NCBI RefSeq assembly: GCF_016097555.1
Contig: NC_054702.1
Span: 69,006,195 to 69,070,194, forward strand
Direction of reading: 5' to 3'
DNA length: 64,000 nt
Source: Gigantopelta aegis
Taxonomy: Eukaryota > Mollusca > Gastropoda > Neomphalida > Peltospiridae
The position numbers and the translations under genes are program-made. Shown piece by piece: positions 9,001 to 18,249 of this stretch. Below the pieces are notes generated by a model that was not told the DNA's origin, did not search any database, and worked only from the letters and a program-made list of their open reading frames with translations. Positions within the stretch are counted from its first letter, which is position 1. Every line of letters starts with the position of its first letter.

Positions 9001-11018
9001 GGGGTTATAGTATTGTTCTCTGTTAAATAATACAAAGGAAAAATGTACACTATTAGGCCTGTTGATATGCTACGTTGGAGCAAAAACAACAACCCACGAC
9101 AACCAAGTGATAATTTTCTTTTCTTTGGGACTACGTAATTGGTCAGTTCTGTGGTTTTAGATGAAAAAGTCTACTTAATCAATAGTTTTACAGAACTATT
9201 TACAATAATAAACCATGTCCATAATAAACCATGTCCATAATAAACCATGTCCATTACCATTTTAGGGGCGACAGGTAATATTCCACAATACCGGTATGTA
9301 TTTTTGTGTCTAGACAGCGTCAATTAATTGGCTCGTCTGGTTACCAATCAAATACACACCTGCCAATCAGGAATCACAGGTAGAAGCAACTAACAGCATA
9401 GACCAATTAACTAAGAAAACACCCCGTGTATCATTTCAGTACATAGGTTAATGCATGGACAAAACATTGTTAATTATTTCGACTGTTGTGTAGCCACTTT
9501 GACAATGGTATTTTATTTTGTATTGAAAAATAATATATATAGTGCTGGATATACTTATTGCTGGCTTACTGGGATGTGTATTATTACAGAACATTGCTAT
9601 GTATGATTATTTATCATCCCGCAAAAACCAGGTAGATTGTGTTTCTCTAGTTCTAAGGCTCATTCTTGACGTTACGTGTTAAGTATTACGTAACCACCAG
9701 CTCGCCAGAGGGCGTACTCACTGAGATGGTACAAAATGGCTGCGCCCATTATATATAATAGCCGTCACATTTAACCATTTTATTAATTAACTATACGATT
9801 ATACTTGTTGATATTAAGCAATAATGTGCATTATATATCGTTGAATATGCATACCAGGCCAAATGCCTTAACTGTCCCTTACTTTAAAACAGTTGTATGG
9901 TAGGATGATTTTAACTCTAAATGTTATATAGAGTTCCAGTCAAACTGCAACTTGCAGCATAGTGATTGCATGCCACTGTTATGTGTGGTAAGATTGTTTA
10001 AAACTCTAAACATTAAAATAGTTGTATGGTAGAATGATTTTAACTCTAAATGTTATATAGAGTTCCAGTCAAACTGTAACTTGCAGCATAGTGATTGCAT
10101 GCCACTGTTATGTGTGGTAAGATTGTTTAAAACTCTAATAAATTAAAACAGTTGTATGGTAGGATGATTTAGCTCTAAACATTAAAGAGTTCCAGTTGAC
10201 CTGCAAGGTGCAGCATGGTGTTTTTGACTGGATTATACTTGTATTAGGCAGAACATTTCACCTCAACTCTACTAAATGAAATACTGGGAATCTATTTTTT
10301 TTTAGCATTCTTAAAATTTAACAAAATCCAATCAAGTAATATATTAGCAACATGAAACTTTAGCAAGGTTGTCACACTAACACTTACAAAAAGGCTTAAA
10401 TGTTCATGCTATAGTGTCATTCACTCATTTAATCATTGTCTATTCCTGTACCCGATCTCTAAAATGTAGTTTTTTACTGTATAATCAACGTAAAATGGTA
10501 TTTTCTTAAACTGTAGAATTGACATGAAATGGTATGTTTTAAACGGTAAAATCGACGTAAAATGGGTTTTTTTAAACTGTAGAATCAATGTAAAATGGTA
10601 TTTTTAAAACTGTAGAATTGATGTAAAATGGTATTTTTAAAACTGTAGAATAAATTTTAAAAGGTAATTTTTTTTAAACTGTAGAATCTACGTCAAATGG
10701 TATTTTTTAAAACTCTAGATTCGACGTAAAATGGTATTTTTTAAACTCTAGATTCGACGTAAAATGGAATTTTTTAAACTGTAGTTTCAATGTAAAATGG
10801 TATTTTTTTAACCTGTAGAATCGACGTACTGTAATCGTATCACAAAGGAGGAGTACCAGCGACAGTCGGAGGAGTGTACACAGAGCAGTCTGATAGAGAT
10901 GATCAACTCCGTGCTTGATGACGTCAACATCCCCCTCAAGGACAAGAAAGTACGACTCCGACAATTCCAGAAGTATTACCCTAACATATATGAGAGATAC
11001 TTCCAGGGCATGATCTAA
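2882..11018 (+). CDS. DEPDC7: DEPDC7-like protein gene (six coding exons; N-terminal exon missing)
   Basis: Joined exons are 2882-3081, 4416-4642, 5551-5753, 6563-7095, 8071-8272 and 10819-11018. All introns are GT-AG and all phases match (0, 2, 1, 0, 1), giving about 521 codons to a TAA stop. Vertebrate DEPDC7 is about 510 residues, so only a short N-terminus is missing. Exons 1-2 encode a DEP domain: FRATQIWNEII, then VEVKRRR, CFTGTDAVDVV and FEDSSSKLYRF. Exon 4 holds the RhoGAP-like region (FWKIAKYYSELSEPLLPERF), which in DEPDC1/DEPDC7 proteins is thought to lack GAP catalysis. The last exon is charged and helical and ends QKYYPNIYERYFQGMI. DEP domains bind membranes or receptors; vertebrate DEPDC7 has been linked to CARMA scaffolds and NF-kB signalling, but its role here is inferred from family only. 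Length favours DEPDC7 over the longer DEPDC1. Tandem copies of four splice junctions lie in its introns. Confidence 0.9.
3262..3798. mobile_element. MITE with 'CTAATTAAAATTAGCT' inverted ends
   Basis: The left end 'ctaattaaaattagcttcac' is the inverted match of the right end 'agtagagctaattttaatca'. The element is about 535 bp and has no coding potential. A 5'-truncated relative lies at 14353-14823, and a short piece of its end occurs near 20275. It sits in the first recognised intron. Confidence 0.8.
4416..4642 (+). CDS. DEPDC7: DEPDC7-like exon (end of DEP domain)
   Basis: The acceptor is 'ttaatttttgaag' and the donor is CTCAG|GTGAGA. The exon is 227 nt and ends in phase 2. It encodes LCQTLMNKSVFEPAN, FEDSSSKLYRF and an acidic linker. 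The last 50 bp are copied twice in the following intron. Confidence 0.9.
4593..5125 (+). repeat. Tandem duplication of the exon 2 3' end and donor site
   Basis: The end of exon 2 (from 'ttcgaccccgtcgaggag' through the donor) recurs at 4713-4766 and 5083-5125. The intron sequence after it ('attgctatacaat') is also copied. Periods are about 120 bp and, after removing the 241-bp insertion and its 6-bp duplication, about 111 bp. Copy 2 has lost the AG before GTGAGA; copy 3 keeps CTCAG|GTGG. Confidence 0.85.
4773..5013. mobile_element. Short hAT-like non-autonomous element
   Basis: It begins CAGGGTTCGAACTTAA and ends TTAAGTGCAGACACTG, which are weak inverted repeats, and is flanked by TTTATA on both sides (4767-4772 and 5014-5019). 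The inner motifs 'cacccg' and 'gggcaagtg' recur in the ends of the larger hAT-like element at 51760-56334. The neighbouring repeat copy supplies an approximate empty site. Confidence 0.65.
5190..5595 (+). repeat. Tandem array of the exon 3 splice acceptor, 83-bp period
   Basis: Five units each contain a pyrimidine tract ('ttgttttctctctccacag') and the first 45-50 bp of exon 3. Acceptor AGs end at 5220, 5301, 5384, 5467 and 5550, so the period is 81-83 bp. Only the last unit continues into the full exon. Confidence 0.95.
5551..5753 (+). CDS. DEPDC7: DEPDC7-like exon (linker)
   Basis: The acceptor is the last of five repeated 'ccacag' sites and the donor is GAAG|GTTTGT. The exon is 203 nt and joins from phase 2 to phase 1. 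It encodes the linker VNPAFEPDVSSDSVI...GSVMEELMKIS between the DEP and RhoGAP-like regions. Use of any earlier acceptor would add about 83 nt and reach a TGA at the start of the next unit. Confidence 0.88.
5978..6020. repeat. (AAAT)n simple repeat
   Basis: A run of 'aaataaataaata' type sequence in the intron after exon 3. Confidence 0.85.
6228..6383. mobile_element. MITE with 'CAGTGAAACCCCTCT' inverted ends
   Basis: The left end CAGTGAAACCCCTCTTAACC and right end GGTCTTGAGAGGTTTCACTG are inverted repeats with TA on each side. The interior is itself made of repeated 'cggtttagag' and 'ccggttttgag' motifs in both orientations. The TA flanks suggest mobilisation by a Tc1/mariner-type enzyme. 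Confidence 0.8.
6563..7095 (+). CDS. DEPDC7: DEPDC7-like exon (RhoGAP-like region)
   Basis: The acceptor is 'ctgtttttaag' and the donor is TTCAG|GTTAGC. The exon is 533 nt (phase 1 to phase 0). It encodes VVEETWKEVALAQLLILVEV, then FWKIAKYYSELSEPLLPERF and the helices that follow. It is the longest exon and the clearest family match. Confidence 0.92.
7199..7386. mobile_element. MITE with 'AGGGCTAGCTCTG' inverted ends
   Basis: The left end 'atcagggctagctctg' is inverted at the right end 'cagagctaaccctgtt'. It is non-coding. A right-end fragment of the same family ('tggcagagctagccct') lies at about 2765-2795. Confidence 0.65.
7854..8020. mobile_element. 'CAGTGAAACC' MITE next to exon 5
   Basis: The ends are CAGTGAAACCCCTCTAAATC and CTTAAGAGGTTTCACTG, flanked by TA. 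It ends only 50 bp upstream of the DEPDC7-like exon 5, so it lies close to the branch-point region of that intron. Confidence 0.8.
8071..8272 (+). CDS. DEPDC7: DEPDC7-like exon 5
   Basis: The acceptor is 'tttgttacag' and the donor is CTGTATG|GTAAGA (phase 0 to 1, 202 nt). It encodes a helical segment ending LYKLKHGDCMPLY. The exon end and donor are repeated downstream; using the second donor (GT at 8357) would add 84 nt, which is 28 in-frame codons without a stop. Confidence 0.9.
8250..8641 (+). repeat. Tandem copies of the exon 5 donor region, first block
   Basis: The segment 'tgcatgccactgtatggtaa' with the following 'gattgttt...aaactctaaacatta' is repeated. Donor GTs fall at 8273 (real), 8357, 8483 and 8613. 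The added inner motif 'cagttgtatggtaggatg' appears from the second unit on, so periods range from 84 to 130 bp. Confidence 0.92.
8642..9883. mobile_element. Non-autonomous TTAA-flanked transposon, 1.24 kb
   Basis: It interrupts the donor-site tandem array between 'aacatTTAA'-type flanks: TTAA at 8638-8641 and at 9884-9887. Its ends, AGGTAGGGTCAACTC on the left and GTCCCTTACT on the right, are imperfect inverted repeats. The uninterrupted array units read 'cattaaaacagttg', which gives the empty site. TTAA duplication is typical of piggyBac-type elements. No transposase ORF is present. Confidence 0.78.
9884..10240 (+). repeat. Tandem copies of the exon 5 donor region, second block
   Basis: This continues the array of 8250-8641 after the TTAA element. 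Each unit has 'cagttgtatggtagga', 'gagttccagtcaaactg', 'cttgcagcatagtg' and a donor-like 'tgtggtaagattg' (GTs at 9988 and 10117). The last unit decays near 10240. Confidence 0.9.
10470..10828 (+). repeat. Minisatellite of about 35 bp leading into the exon 6 acceptor
   Basis: About ten units of the form 'tgtagaatcgacgtaaaatg' + 'gtattttttaaac' run up to the acceptor. The final unit, 'cctgtagAATCGACGTA', is the real intron-exon junction of the last DEPDC7-like exon, so the monomer carries that acceptor. Confidence 0.92.
10819..11018 (+). CDS. DEPDC7: DEPDC7-like terminal exon
   Basis: The acceptor is CTGTAG at 10813-10818. Two bases finish the split codon, then 66 codons run to TAA at 11016-11018. 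It encodes a charged helical C-terminus (YCNRITKEEYQRQSEE ... YPNIYERYFQGMI). The phase match fixes the acceptor even though it lies in minisatellite sequence. Confidence 0.88.
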
Positions 11019-12550
11019 TAACCATAATTTATACATTCGGTGTTGGATTTCGTTCTTGATATTTTGACAGACTTGGTTTTTGGGAAATAGATTCTGCAGG
11101 GATTCCCATAGCATAATTAGAAAAGATCTGTCCTGAGTTTGCTGCTGTTGTAACATGTTTACGACTAATAGATCCTTCTTGGTGTCTAAAATTACATGTT
11201 AAAGCTATTTTCGTGTTTAGAATATCAGAATCTGTAGAAACAAGGTGTTTCATTATTGTCCCAAATGTTTGTAGTAGCTCAAATCAGATTTTATCTTCCA
11301 ATACTTTTGTATGTACGAAAAAATATATAATATATATTATGAAGTAAAATGAACATTAACTGCTGCAAAAATCAGTACATGACAGCAAACACACTGGATA
11401 TACAGACAATGGTGTTCTAAACTAGAAATATGATATTTTATTTATTATATAACATGTAATTTCAGTTGCCAAAAAGGCTCTGTTAGTAGGAAATATGTTA
11501 TAATGAATAAAAAACACAGGACAGTACCTTTAAATTATTTAATGGAGATGGTTGGTTGCATTAATAATTATGATGATCTCGTTCCACTGTGTTTTCCTGC
11601 TTTTGGTGCTCAGCAATAGGCTTATTCACCCACCCACCCCATGTATATTTAACTTTTAAATGTAAATTTATGTTTATCGGGTAATATGGTTTTGTTTTCA
11701 TTCTCTTGCACTTTGTCTAACATATATATGGATAGGAAAATAAACAATACAACATCACCACCATAACTCCAGCTTAAAAAATTATTTTCAAAAACCTTTG
11801 CTTTGATGTAGATTTTTGTTAAATGATTATACATTTGGTATTTTGAGAAAATACTTGGTGCATCAGAGAATGCCAATGGGTGCTAACAACATTTATTCAG
11901 CAAATAAGGGCCAATGACTGTGATACAGATTGGATAGCTTAAAAGCTATAGTAGAGCAATTTTTGAATTTTAAAGATCTGATATTTACCAGATTGAAAGG
12001 TATTGTAAACGGTATTGTAAACGTTCTTTAAAACATAATGGTATGAGTTTGTCAGTATTATTGTTACTGTTGGTGGGGCAGAGAGGGCTATGAATGTCTC
12101 GTTTGTCTTTCAGTATTAACATTATACATAGTCTGAACAATTAAAACAATTTACTGTGAAATAACCTTCATATTTGTTTTAATAAATACATACATTAGTA
12201 TTTAATGAGGGTTATTTCTAGTGTTTTTGATATTTAATTAATGTTTAGGATTTTGTTGAAAATTAGACTATGTGAACTGATATTAATTATACCACCGGTA
12301 TATTCATCCAAAGTGTAAAGATGTTTTGAAAATCATATTAGTTTGATACCATCTATGGAAAAAAAAAAGAGTTCTTTTCAGCATTAAAAACATATTTTCA
12401 GAGTATATGAGAAAAACAAAACTACAAGGAAACGAAAAGGATTTTTGATGTTATTATTTCATGTTTTATTTGATTCAGTTGCATCAAATCATTATTTCTT
12501 ATTTCCAAGACTGTTAAGTATTCTAGTTTTTTTGTTTACATTCATCTACC
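11019..12550 (+). other. 3' UTR and flank of the DEPDC7-like gene
   Basis: AT-rich sequence without plausible coding. An AATAAA at about 11506 is the first reasonable poly(A) signal, giving a 3' UTR of roughly 500 bp; others follow near 12180. The true end cannot be fixed from sequence alone. Confidence 0.5.
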
Positions 12551-12560
12551 TAAAGTTAAT

Positions 12561-12638
12561 CCGACACCATATAACCATAAATAAAATGTGTTGCGTGCTT
12601 CGCTAAATAAAACATTTCCTTTCTTCCTTCCTAAAGCT
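12561..12638 (+). repeat. SINE, type A tail
   Basis: Type A 3' tail: 'cgacaccatataaccataaa', 'taaaatgtgttgcgtgctt' and 'taaataaaacatttcc', ending in TTCC repeats. The head is missing. Confidence 0.85.
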
Positions 12639-13077
12639 AACCACCAAGGCAACTTTGCTCATTGGATGAACAAACATTATGTATATAAAGTGTTTTGATT
12701 TCTTATATTTAGTAAGCTGCAGATTTATTAGCAGATGATAATGTGTTTGGATCACAATGTATCCAGTAGTGCTATGTATATATTGTAAAATAAAATGCCA
12801 ACAGTTGTCAGTTGTTGAATAGATTTCTTTATTTCCGTGCATGTACTCCATTAACCAGGGTAAATATATAGAGAAGAGTGTTTTCAGTAATACGAGTATA
12901 TGATCTATGTCCCATCAAATGTTGACAATTCATATCAAGTGAGACCTCACAAGTGCTGCAAGTGTGATATGAAACAGCAGACATGGTGATGTATGAGAAT
13001 GCATTGATCATATTTAACTGAAAACATGAGGTTTTTCTTTGTTATATATATAGCTTTCATCTGTTTATCATTATTGT

Positions 13078-13080
<3 letters not shown>
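12639..13080. other. Non-coding stretch
   Basis: No gene, element or repeat structure recognised between the SINE tail and the CA microsatellite. Confidence 0.4.

Positions 13081-13130
<50 letters not shown>
13081..13130. repeat. (CA)n microsatellite
   Basis: About 25 uninterrupted CA units, followed by 'tcacacacaaaa'. Confidence 0.98.
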
Positions 13131-13131
<1 letters not shown>

Positions 13132-13349
13132 CACACACAAAACGCCTACAAAAAAAAGCAACCCTATCACTAACAATAATTAGTAAGTCATGTAATTTTC
13201 CTAGGTATCGGAAGGGGTGAAGGGCTGGGATTCACTGGCTACCCAGTTGTGAAAGTTATGCATTGACCCTCCCCCTCCCCAGTAATTAAATTAATATGTA
13301 GCTGATCCTCTTCCATTTGCTATCATGATGTCACCTACAATGGAGTTAG

Positions 13350-13560
13350 TACTTGTTAGAATTAACTCACCAATTTCTTTTCACATTTACCTGTCCTCAC
13401 AAGTGCACCTCCCCCTACGCGAGTGGTCTGGTCCGAACATCCAAACAGACAATGGGATGGCCAAAAATTCTTCACTGTATGTTCCCAGTAGTTCTGGTCA
13501 TGTGACTTCAACTTCCTTCTTTTTCGTGCTGGAGTGTCGTTAAACATTCATTCATTCAAC
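13350..13560 (+). repeat. SINE-like element with 'CATTCATTCA' tail
   Basis: It contains a Gly/Pro-free, non-coding body ('ggtctggtccgaacatccaa', 'gggatggccaaaaattcttc') and ends 'gctggagtgtcgttaaacat' + 'tcattcattcaa'. The tail resembles the other SINEs of the window; the head is not clear. Confidence 0.5.
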
Positions 13561-14352
13561 TTCCTTCTTTTATAAGACTTAGCTTTTTTTTAGGATAAAA
13601 CAACTACAACTATTGCTCATTGTCATTAAATTGATTAAACACATCTTATTTTAATCGATTGAATTTGTGTTTTTACAAGTCATATTTTGTGTTAAACTAG
13701 TTTTGCAATATTTAAAACTGTCTTTGACTGATTATTTTTCATTTGTTTTATATTATTTATAAAACTCATATTTAACACTTTTTGTGATCTCAAATTACCG
13801 TATATCTACGGCCAAAACTATTGATGTAACTAAAACCAAATAAATATGTCGAAGTTGTTTTGATGATCTTCTAGTGACCATATATTGGTTACCAGTAACT
13901 GGTATATACAACTACATATCTGAAATGTTTGTAGAATTTATTTTATTCTACATACAAGTATAAACTTTAATGTTTATTCTCTAAAATTGATGTCATTTTA
14001 TTTTTATTTCTAAAATGTTTACTATATTATCTTTATATATATTTTTTATTAATGTTTCCAAAAGTAAAAAGTTGCATCAGTAGTTTCAACAAATTTGCTC
14101 AGTATATACATAAACAATTGTCTTCCATGACATATGTCTTTGCCAATATTGAATTTGTTTTACATACTACATGTATTAGTATTTTCATGTTAATATTTTA
14201 CAACTTTATAGTTTAATCTACAGATTCAGATGTATTTTGTTAAAAAAATATATCATTCATTGCTAAAACTGTAGTCACAATAATAACATCTTCTAACAAT
14301 TTCTCAATTTTGTTTTAAAGAATTGTGTAACATAGTTAAGAAGATGGTTTTA
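13561..14352. other. AT-rich non-coding stretch
   Basis: Nothing recognisable beyond AT-rich sequence. Confidence 0.4.
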
Positions 14353-14823
14353 AAAAGCTCATGCCCAGTTGACCTTTCATTTGACCAGTCGAAACCTTAC
14401 TTGCAAAATCATGCCAGTGATTTGAAAAGAATTTGAAAACATTCAGGATTATGCCAAGGGTATACGAAATGATTTGGGTGAATTACGAAGTATGCTGGAA
14501 ACTAATTTCAATATAAAATTTTACATCAAAATTTAGTTTCAAGACGACAAAAAAAAAAAAGTGATGATATAGCTATAAAATCTGTTTATACTAGTATACA
14601 ATCCAGAGTTTATTACTGCACTTTCCCCCCTGTTTTTACAATGTTGAAATAGACCAACAAATTCGCCTATTGCATAAATAGTCTCGCCTGATATTTTTAC
14701 AATTTGTATCCTCCAGAATTGGTCGATATTTAAATTTTGATAGATGAATTGTCACCTGGACATGGGAGTCCACGCAATGCTGTTAGATCTACTGGTAGAC
14801 CAGTAGAGCTAATTTTAATCAGA
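14353..14823. mobile_element. Truncated copy of the 3262-3798 MITE
   Basis: It matches 3325-3798 from 'agctcatgcccagttgacc' to the right end 'gtagagctaattttaatcag', with small indels, including loss of about 40 bp. The left inverted end is missing. Confidence 0.85.
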
Positions 14824-15500
14824 TTCAAAATGGTAAGCTTGACTATAGAGCAAACGTAACTGCAGACAATTTGTTATTTTATATTAATGAGGTACCTGTA
14901 AATATGATGGATAATTATATGGTAGACTGCAGTCAGTGTTTTTGTAAGGGTTTTTTTATCCTAGTAATATATTATTTTACAATATTGTCAAAAAGGCTGT
15001 ACTTGCATAGATATTTTTGTATTTGTCATACATTTGCAGACATTTTTGCATTCACCATTCATAATATTTATATTTATTTGTAAATATTCTTGTTTATTGT
15101 TTACAAGAAACATGTACATAGTAATAAATAATGCAATATTCTTTGATTCTTGTTTGTTGACTTATTGGTATTTACACTACAGCATAACTTTTATCTCATG
15201 AACAAACAAAACTATATTATTGTATGCATAATATACCTATGGTCACCTTTGGCCCAGCATATCCAGCAACTGAGGCCAGAACGAAGAGTTGAAGTGGGTA
15301 GAATTGACAAATTAGTAAGATATTAATAACCACTGAAATCTAAAGAAAAATTAAGAGGCTGTGAAAAAAACAACATAGTTGTGAGGTACCGGTACTTAAA
15401 TGGTTTCTAATTGTGTTAATGGTCTCTTGTTTTGAAGGTGGTTCCATTCAGGAATGGTGCAGCATACTAGAAGGGATCATAGATTTTGATTCCTCAACAC
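14824..15500. other. Non-coding stretch
   Basis: AT-rich with no supported feature. The ORF at 14871-15083 is a chance frame in low-complexity sequence. Confidence 0.4.
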
Positions 15501-15501
15501 T

Positions 15502-15765
15502 GGCCCTGGTGGTGTCATGATTATGGTAAACCATCAGACTCTGGAGGATGGTAGGTACTGGGTTCATACCCTGGTACTGGCTCCCATCCAGAGAGGTTTT
15601 AATGAATCCGTGGATAGGTAAAATGTTACTCCACCGACTTCTCTGTTACTAACCCACTGTCCTGGACAGAAAGTCCATTTAGCTGAGGTGTGTACCCAGG
15701 ACAGCGTGTTTGAACCGTAATTGGACATAAAGCATGAAAATAAGTTTAAATGAAAAAACAAATCC
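15502..15765 (+). repeat. SINE, type E
   Basis: tRNA-like head ('gtcatgattatggtaaacca', box B-like 'gggttcataccc'), body with 'ccactgtcctggacagaaag' and 'gctgaggtgtgtacccagga', and a tail 'gaaaataagtttaaatgaaa'. A minus-strand fragment of the same family is at 48555-48652. Confidence 0.8.
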
Positions 15766-15957
15766 CTCCATTTCCACCCTGATGCTTAACCGGGTCCTCA
15801 TCAGTACCCCAGGAATTGGTCATGAAGCTCTTGTGTGTTGCCATATAACTAAGTAATGTGTGAGTGTGTCGTTAAAACACATGGTCTAAAATGTGGAACT
15901 CATACATATACCAGTTTTCAAATGAAAAACATAAAAGATATGTGGCTCTTGTCTCTA

Positions 15958-16226
15958 CCGGCCTCGGTGGCATTGTGGTTAGGCCATACCTCACCCTGAT
16001 GCTTCCAAACCCTGAGTGAGTGCTACGCAAGGCTCAATGGGTCCTTGCATGACAGGCTTTTTATCCTGCTCAAATAAAAGATCCCCTGCTAATCGGAAAG
16101 AGTAGCCCCGACAGCAGGTTTCCTCTCAAAAAGGTCTGGATCTTAACCATATGTCCGACGCCAAATAACCGTAAATAAAATGTGTTGAGTGTGTCGTTAA
16201 ATAAAACATTTCTTTCTTATCGCCTT
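15958..16226 (+). repeat. SINE, type C head with type A tail (internally deleted)
   Basis: The head is 'cggcctcggtggcattgtgg', then 'ccaaaccctgagtgagtgct' and the standard type A tail ending 'taaataaaacatttctttct'. It interrupts a segment that is continuous in unit 2 ('gtggctcttatcgcc' at 25578). Confidence 0.85.
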
Positions 16227-16341
16227 TCTAGAATATAACATTTTATAAACAACAATTGCAATGACGCCTTATATTACTGTATATTATTGGGACATTTTTG
16301 TATAATATTGTAAATTTAGCATATTATCTTGTAAATTTCAG

Positions 16342-16610
16342 GGCTAGGACATAGCCCAGTGATAAAGGATTGCCATCCCTCCCTCCCCCCACCCCCCTCT
16401 TCAGGTGGGCACATTGGGCTGGTTCTTGTTCTGGCCAGTACTCTGCAACTGGTGTAACAAACATTGTGGTATCTACTATCCTGTCTGTGGAATAGTGCAT
16501 ATAAACGATCTCTAGCTTGCTAATTGATCTAAAAGAGTAGTCAATGGAGTTTCCTTTCCAATTATCTCTGTGGTCAATAATTAAGTCGGACACCTTATAA
16601 AAATAATTAC
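16342..16610 (+). repeat. Old type A SINE
   Basis: Diverged copy: 'ctaggacatagcccagtgat' head, 'ttgggctggttcttgttctg', 'tatcctgtctgtggaatagt' and 'gtcggacaccttataaaaat' tail. The orthologous copy in unit 2 is at 25699-25930, and unit 3 starts inside it at 33001. Confidence 0.8.
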
Positions 16611-16611
<1 letters not shown>

Positions 16612-16646
<35 letters not shown>

Positions 16647-16660
16647 CGCGCGCGCGTATA
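16612..16660. repeat. (TG)n microsatellite with (CG)n end
   Basis: A TG run that changes to GTGCG and CGCG at its right end. Confidence 0.95.
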
Positions 16661-16718
16661 CATATATAAAGCAGACGTATAATCACAACTCTTAAGCATG
16701 TGACTAATAATAACTATA

Positions 16719-18248
16719 CTGAAAGGAAAAAGAAATGTCGGGTCAATTTTAAAGCCAGCAGATCAAATTATATGACACGATATGTACAATTGTACTACAT
16801 GTCTATGAAGGACGGACACTAATGATAATACTGTCAAGTTTGTATTGAAATGTGAAAGAAAATGGCAACATAATCCGATTGTAAATGAGGGTGCCCCCCT
16901 ATAACTGAAATCAAACAGTCATGGAAACAATTCATTCCGTCACATGTCATTTAATTCTCGTTAGTCTATGTATGAGTCCACTAGTCTCACTAGTACCGTG
17001 TGTGACCACCCCGTGCTTGTGTAGCTGCCCTGACCCTCCTGGTCATAGAATTAATCAAGGCATTCACACTCATCATTGGAATGTTATTCCATTCGTCTAC
17101 CAAGGCATCTCTGAGCTGGGCAAGGGTGATGGGTGGGTTTGGACGATTCCTCACTCTCCTGTCCAACTGATCCCACAAGTGCTCGATGGGGACAGATCGG
17201 GGCTGTAAGCGGGCCAGTCGAGGGGGACGATGTTGTTCGCTGCAAGGAAGTCCCTACACACTCTTGCCTCGCGTTGTCTTGTTGCAATGTCAGGTTATTT
17301 TGCTGGACAAAGGGCACGGCGTGAGGCTGCAGGATCTCATTCCATGGGAAATTCCACCCCAGACCATGACTGAGCCACCCCCAAATCTGTCCCTCTCATC
17401 AACGCAAGCGTCGGCAAATCTCTCCCCACGATGTCGCCCATCCGACTGAAAAAGTGTAAACCTTGATTCATCCATGAACAGTACACGCCTCCATTGCATC
17501 ATACGGAATCTTCCCGGTGCATTTGCACGCAGCCAATTCATCCGACGTTGTCGACTTAAAAGGCATCAGAGGGAGACCAACGTAGGGACGACAACGCGCA
17601 ACGAGATTGGCCTCTCAGCCGATTCCTTAGTTTTGGGGTGGATGGGACGATTGTGGGTGCCTATGGTGTTGCGAGCAGTTTCGGTGGCAGTAAGGTGACG
17701 ATCGCAGCAAAGGTGCAAGCCTGATTGCTCAGTCCTCTCGGCGTGACGTTACACGTGGGCGCCCGGACTGGGGACGGTCGGCAACCCTTCCTGTAAGTTT
17801 AACCCGTAAACGTATCACAAGACGTTGTATGGTTCGAACATTCACACCAAATTGCACGCCAACTTGTCTTTGCGTATGACCTTGCATGAGCTGTGAAACT
17901 GTTTGACCCCTCTCAACTTCGATCAAGCGTGGCATTATGGCATTATGGCATTATGGCAATTAAAGTTTTACCAAATAACGCATCGGATTGTGTTCTGTAA
18001 CAGGTAACACTACAATGTGGTATGAGTGGTACCCCCGACTTCGTCCGAATCATGCTTTTTCACGTGCTTTTGGTGATTTTCATTGTCTTGCCATACGCCG
18101 CTCCCTATCACACTTCACTGAGTGTGGTGGATTCAGGGTATAATGCACAATAACCAAATGAGTTATTTGTACAACTTCCATACAAATCCGCCCACTTATT
18201 TAGGACTTTTCCCACAATTTATGACCCGACGTTTCTTTTTCCTTTCAG
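16719..18248 (-). mobile_element. Tc1-like DNA transposon, decayed, with intact ends
   Basis: Terminal inverted repeats CTGAAAGGAAAAAGAAATG... and its inverse ending TTTCTTTTTCCTTTCAG match for about 28 bp. The target TA is present on both sides (16717-16718 and 18249-18250). Units 2 and 3 have the uninterrupted 'aataactatatcctg' and 'aataactatcatg' there. The transposase inside, on the minus strand, is broken. Confidence 0.92.
16990..17935 (-). pseudogene. Tc1-like transposase pseudogene
   Basis: Read on the minus strand, an N-terminal HTH (MPRLIEVERGQTVSQLMQ ... RTIQRLVIRLR) with the GRPRV motif is at 17935-17729. The first catalytic region FMDESRF and the glycine box GGGSVMVWGG are at 17541-17290. 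QQDNAR is at about 17280. The C-terminus DQLDRRVRNRP ... GGHTRY is at 17178-16990. The pieces lie in different frames, so several frameshifts separate them and no functional enzyme can be made. It is related to the intact copy at 43764 but clearly diverged. Confidence 0.9.
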
Positions 18249-18249
18249 T

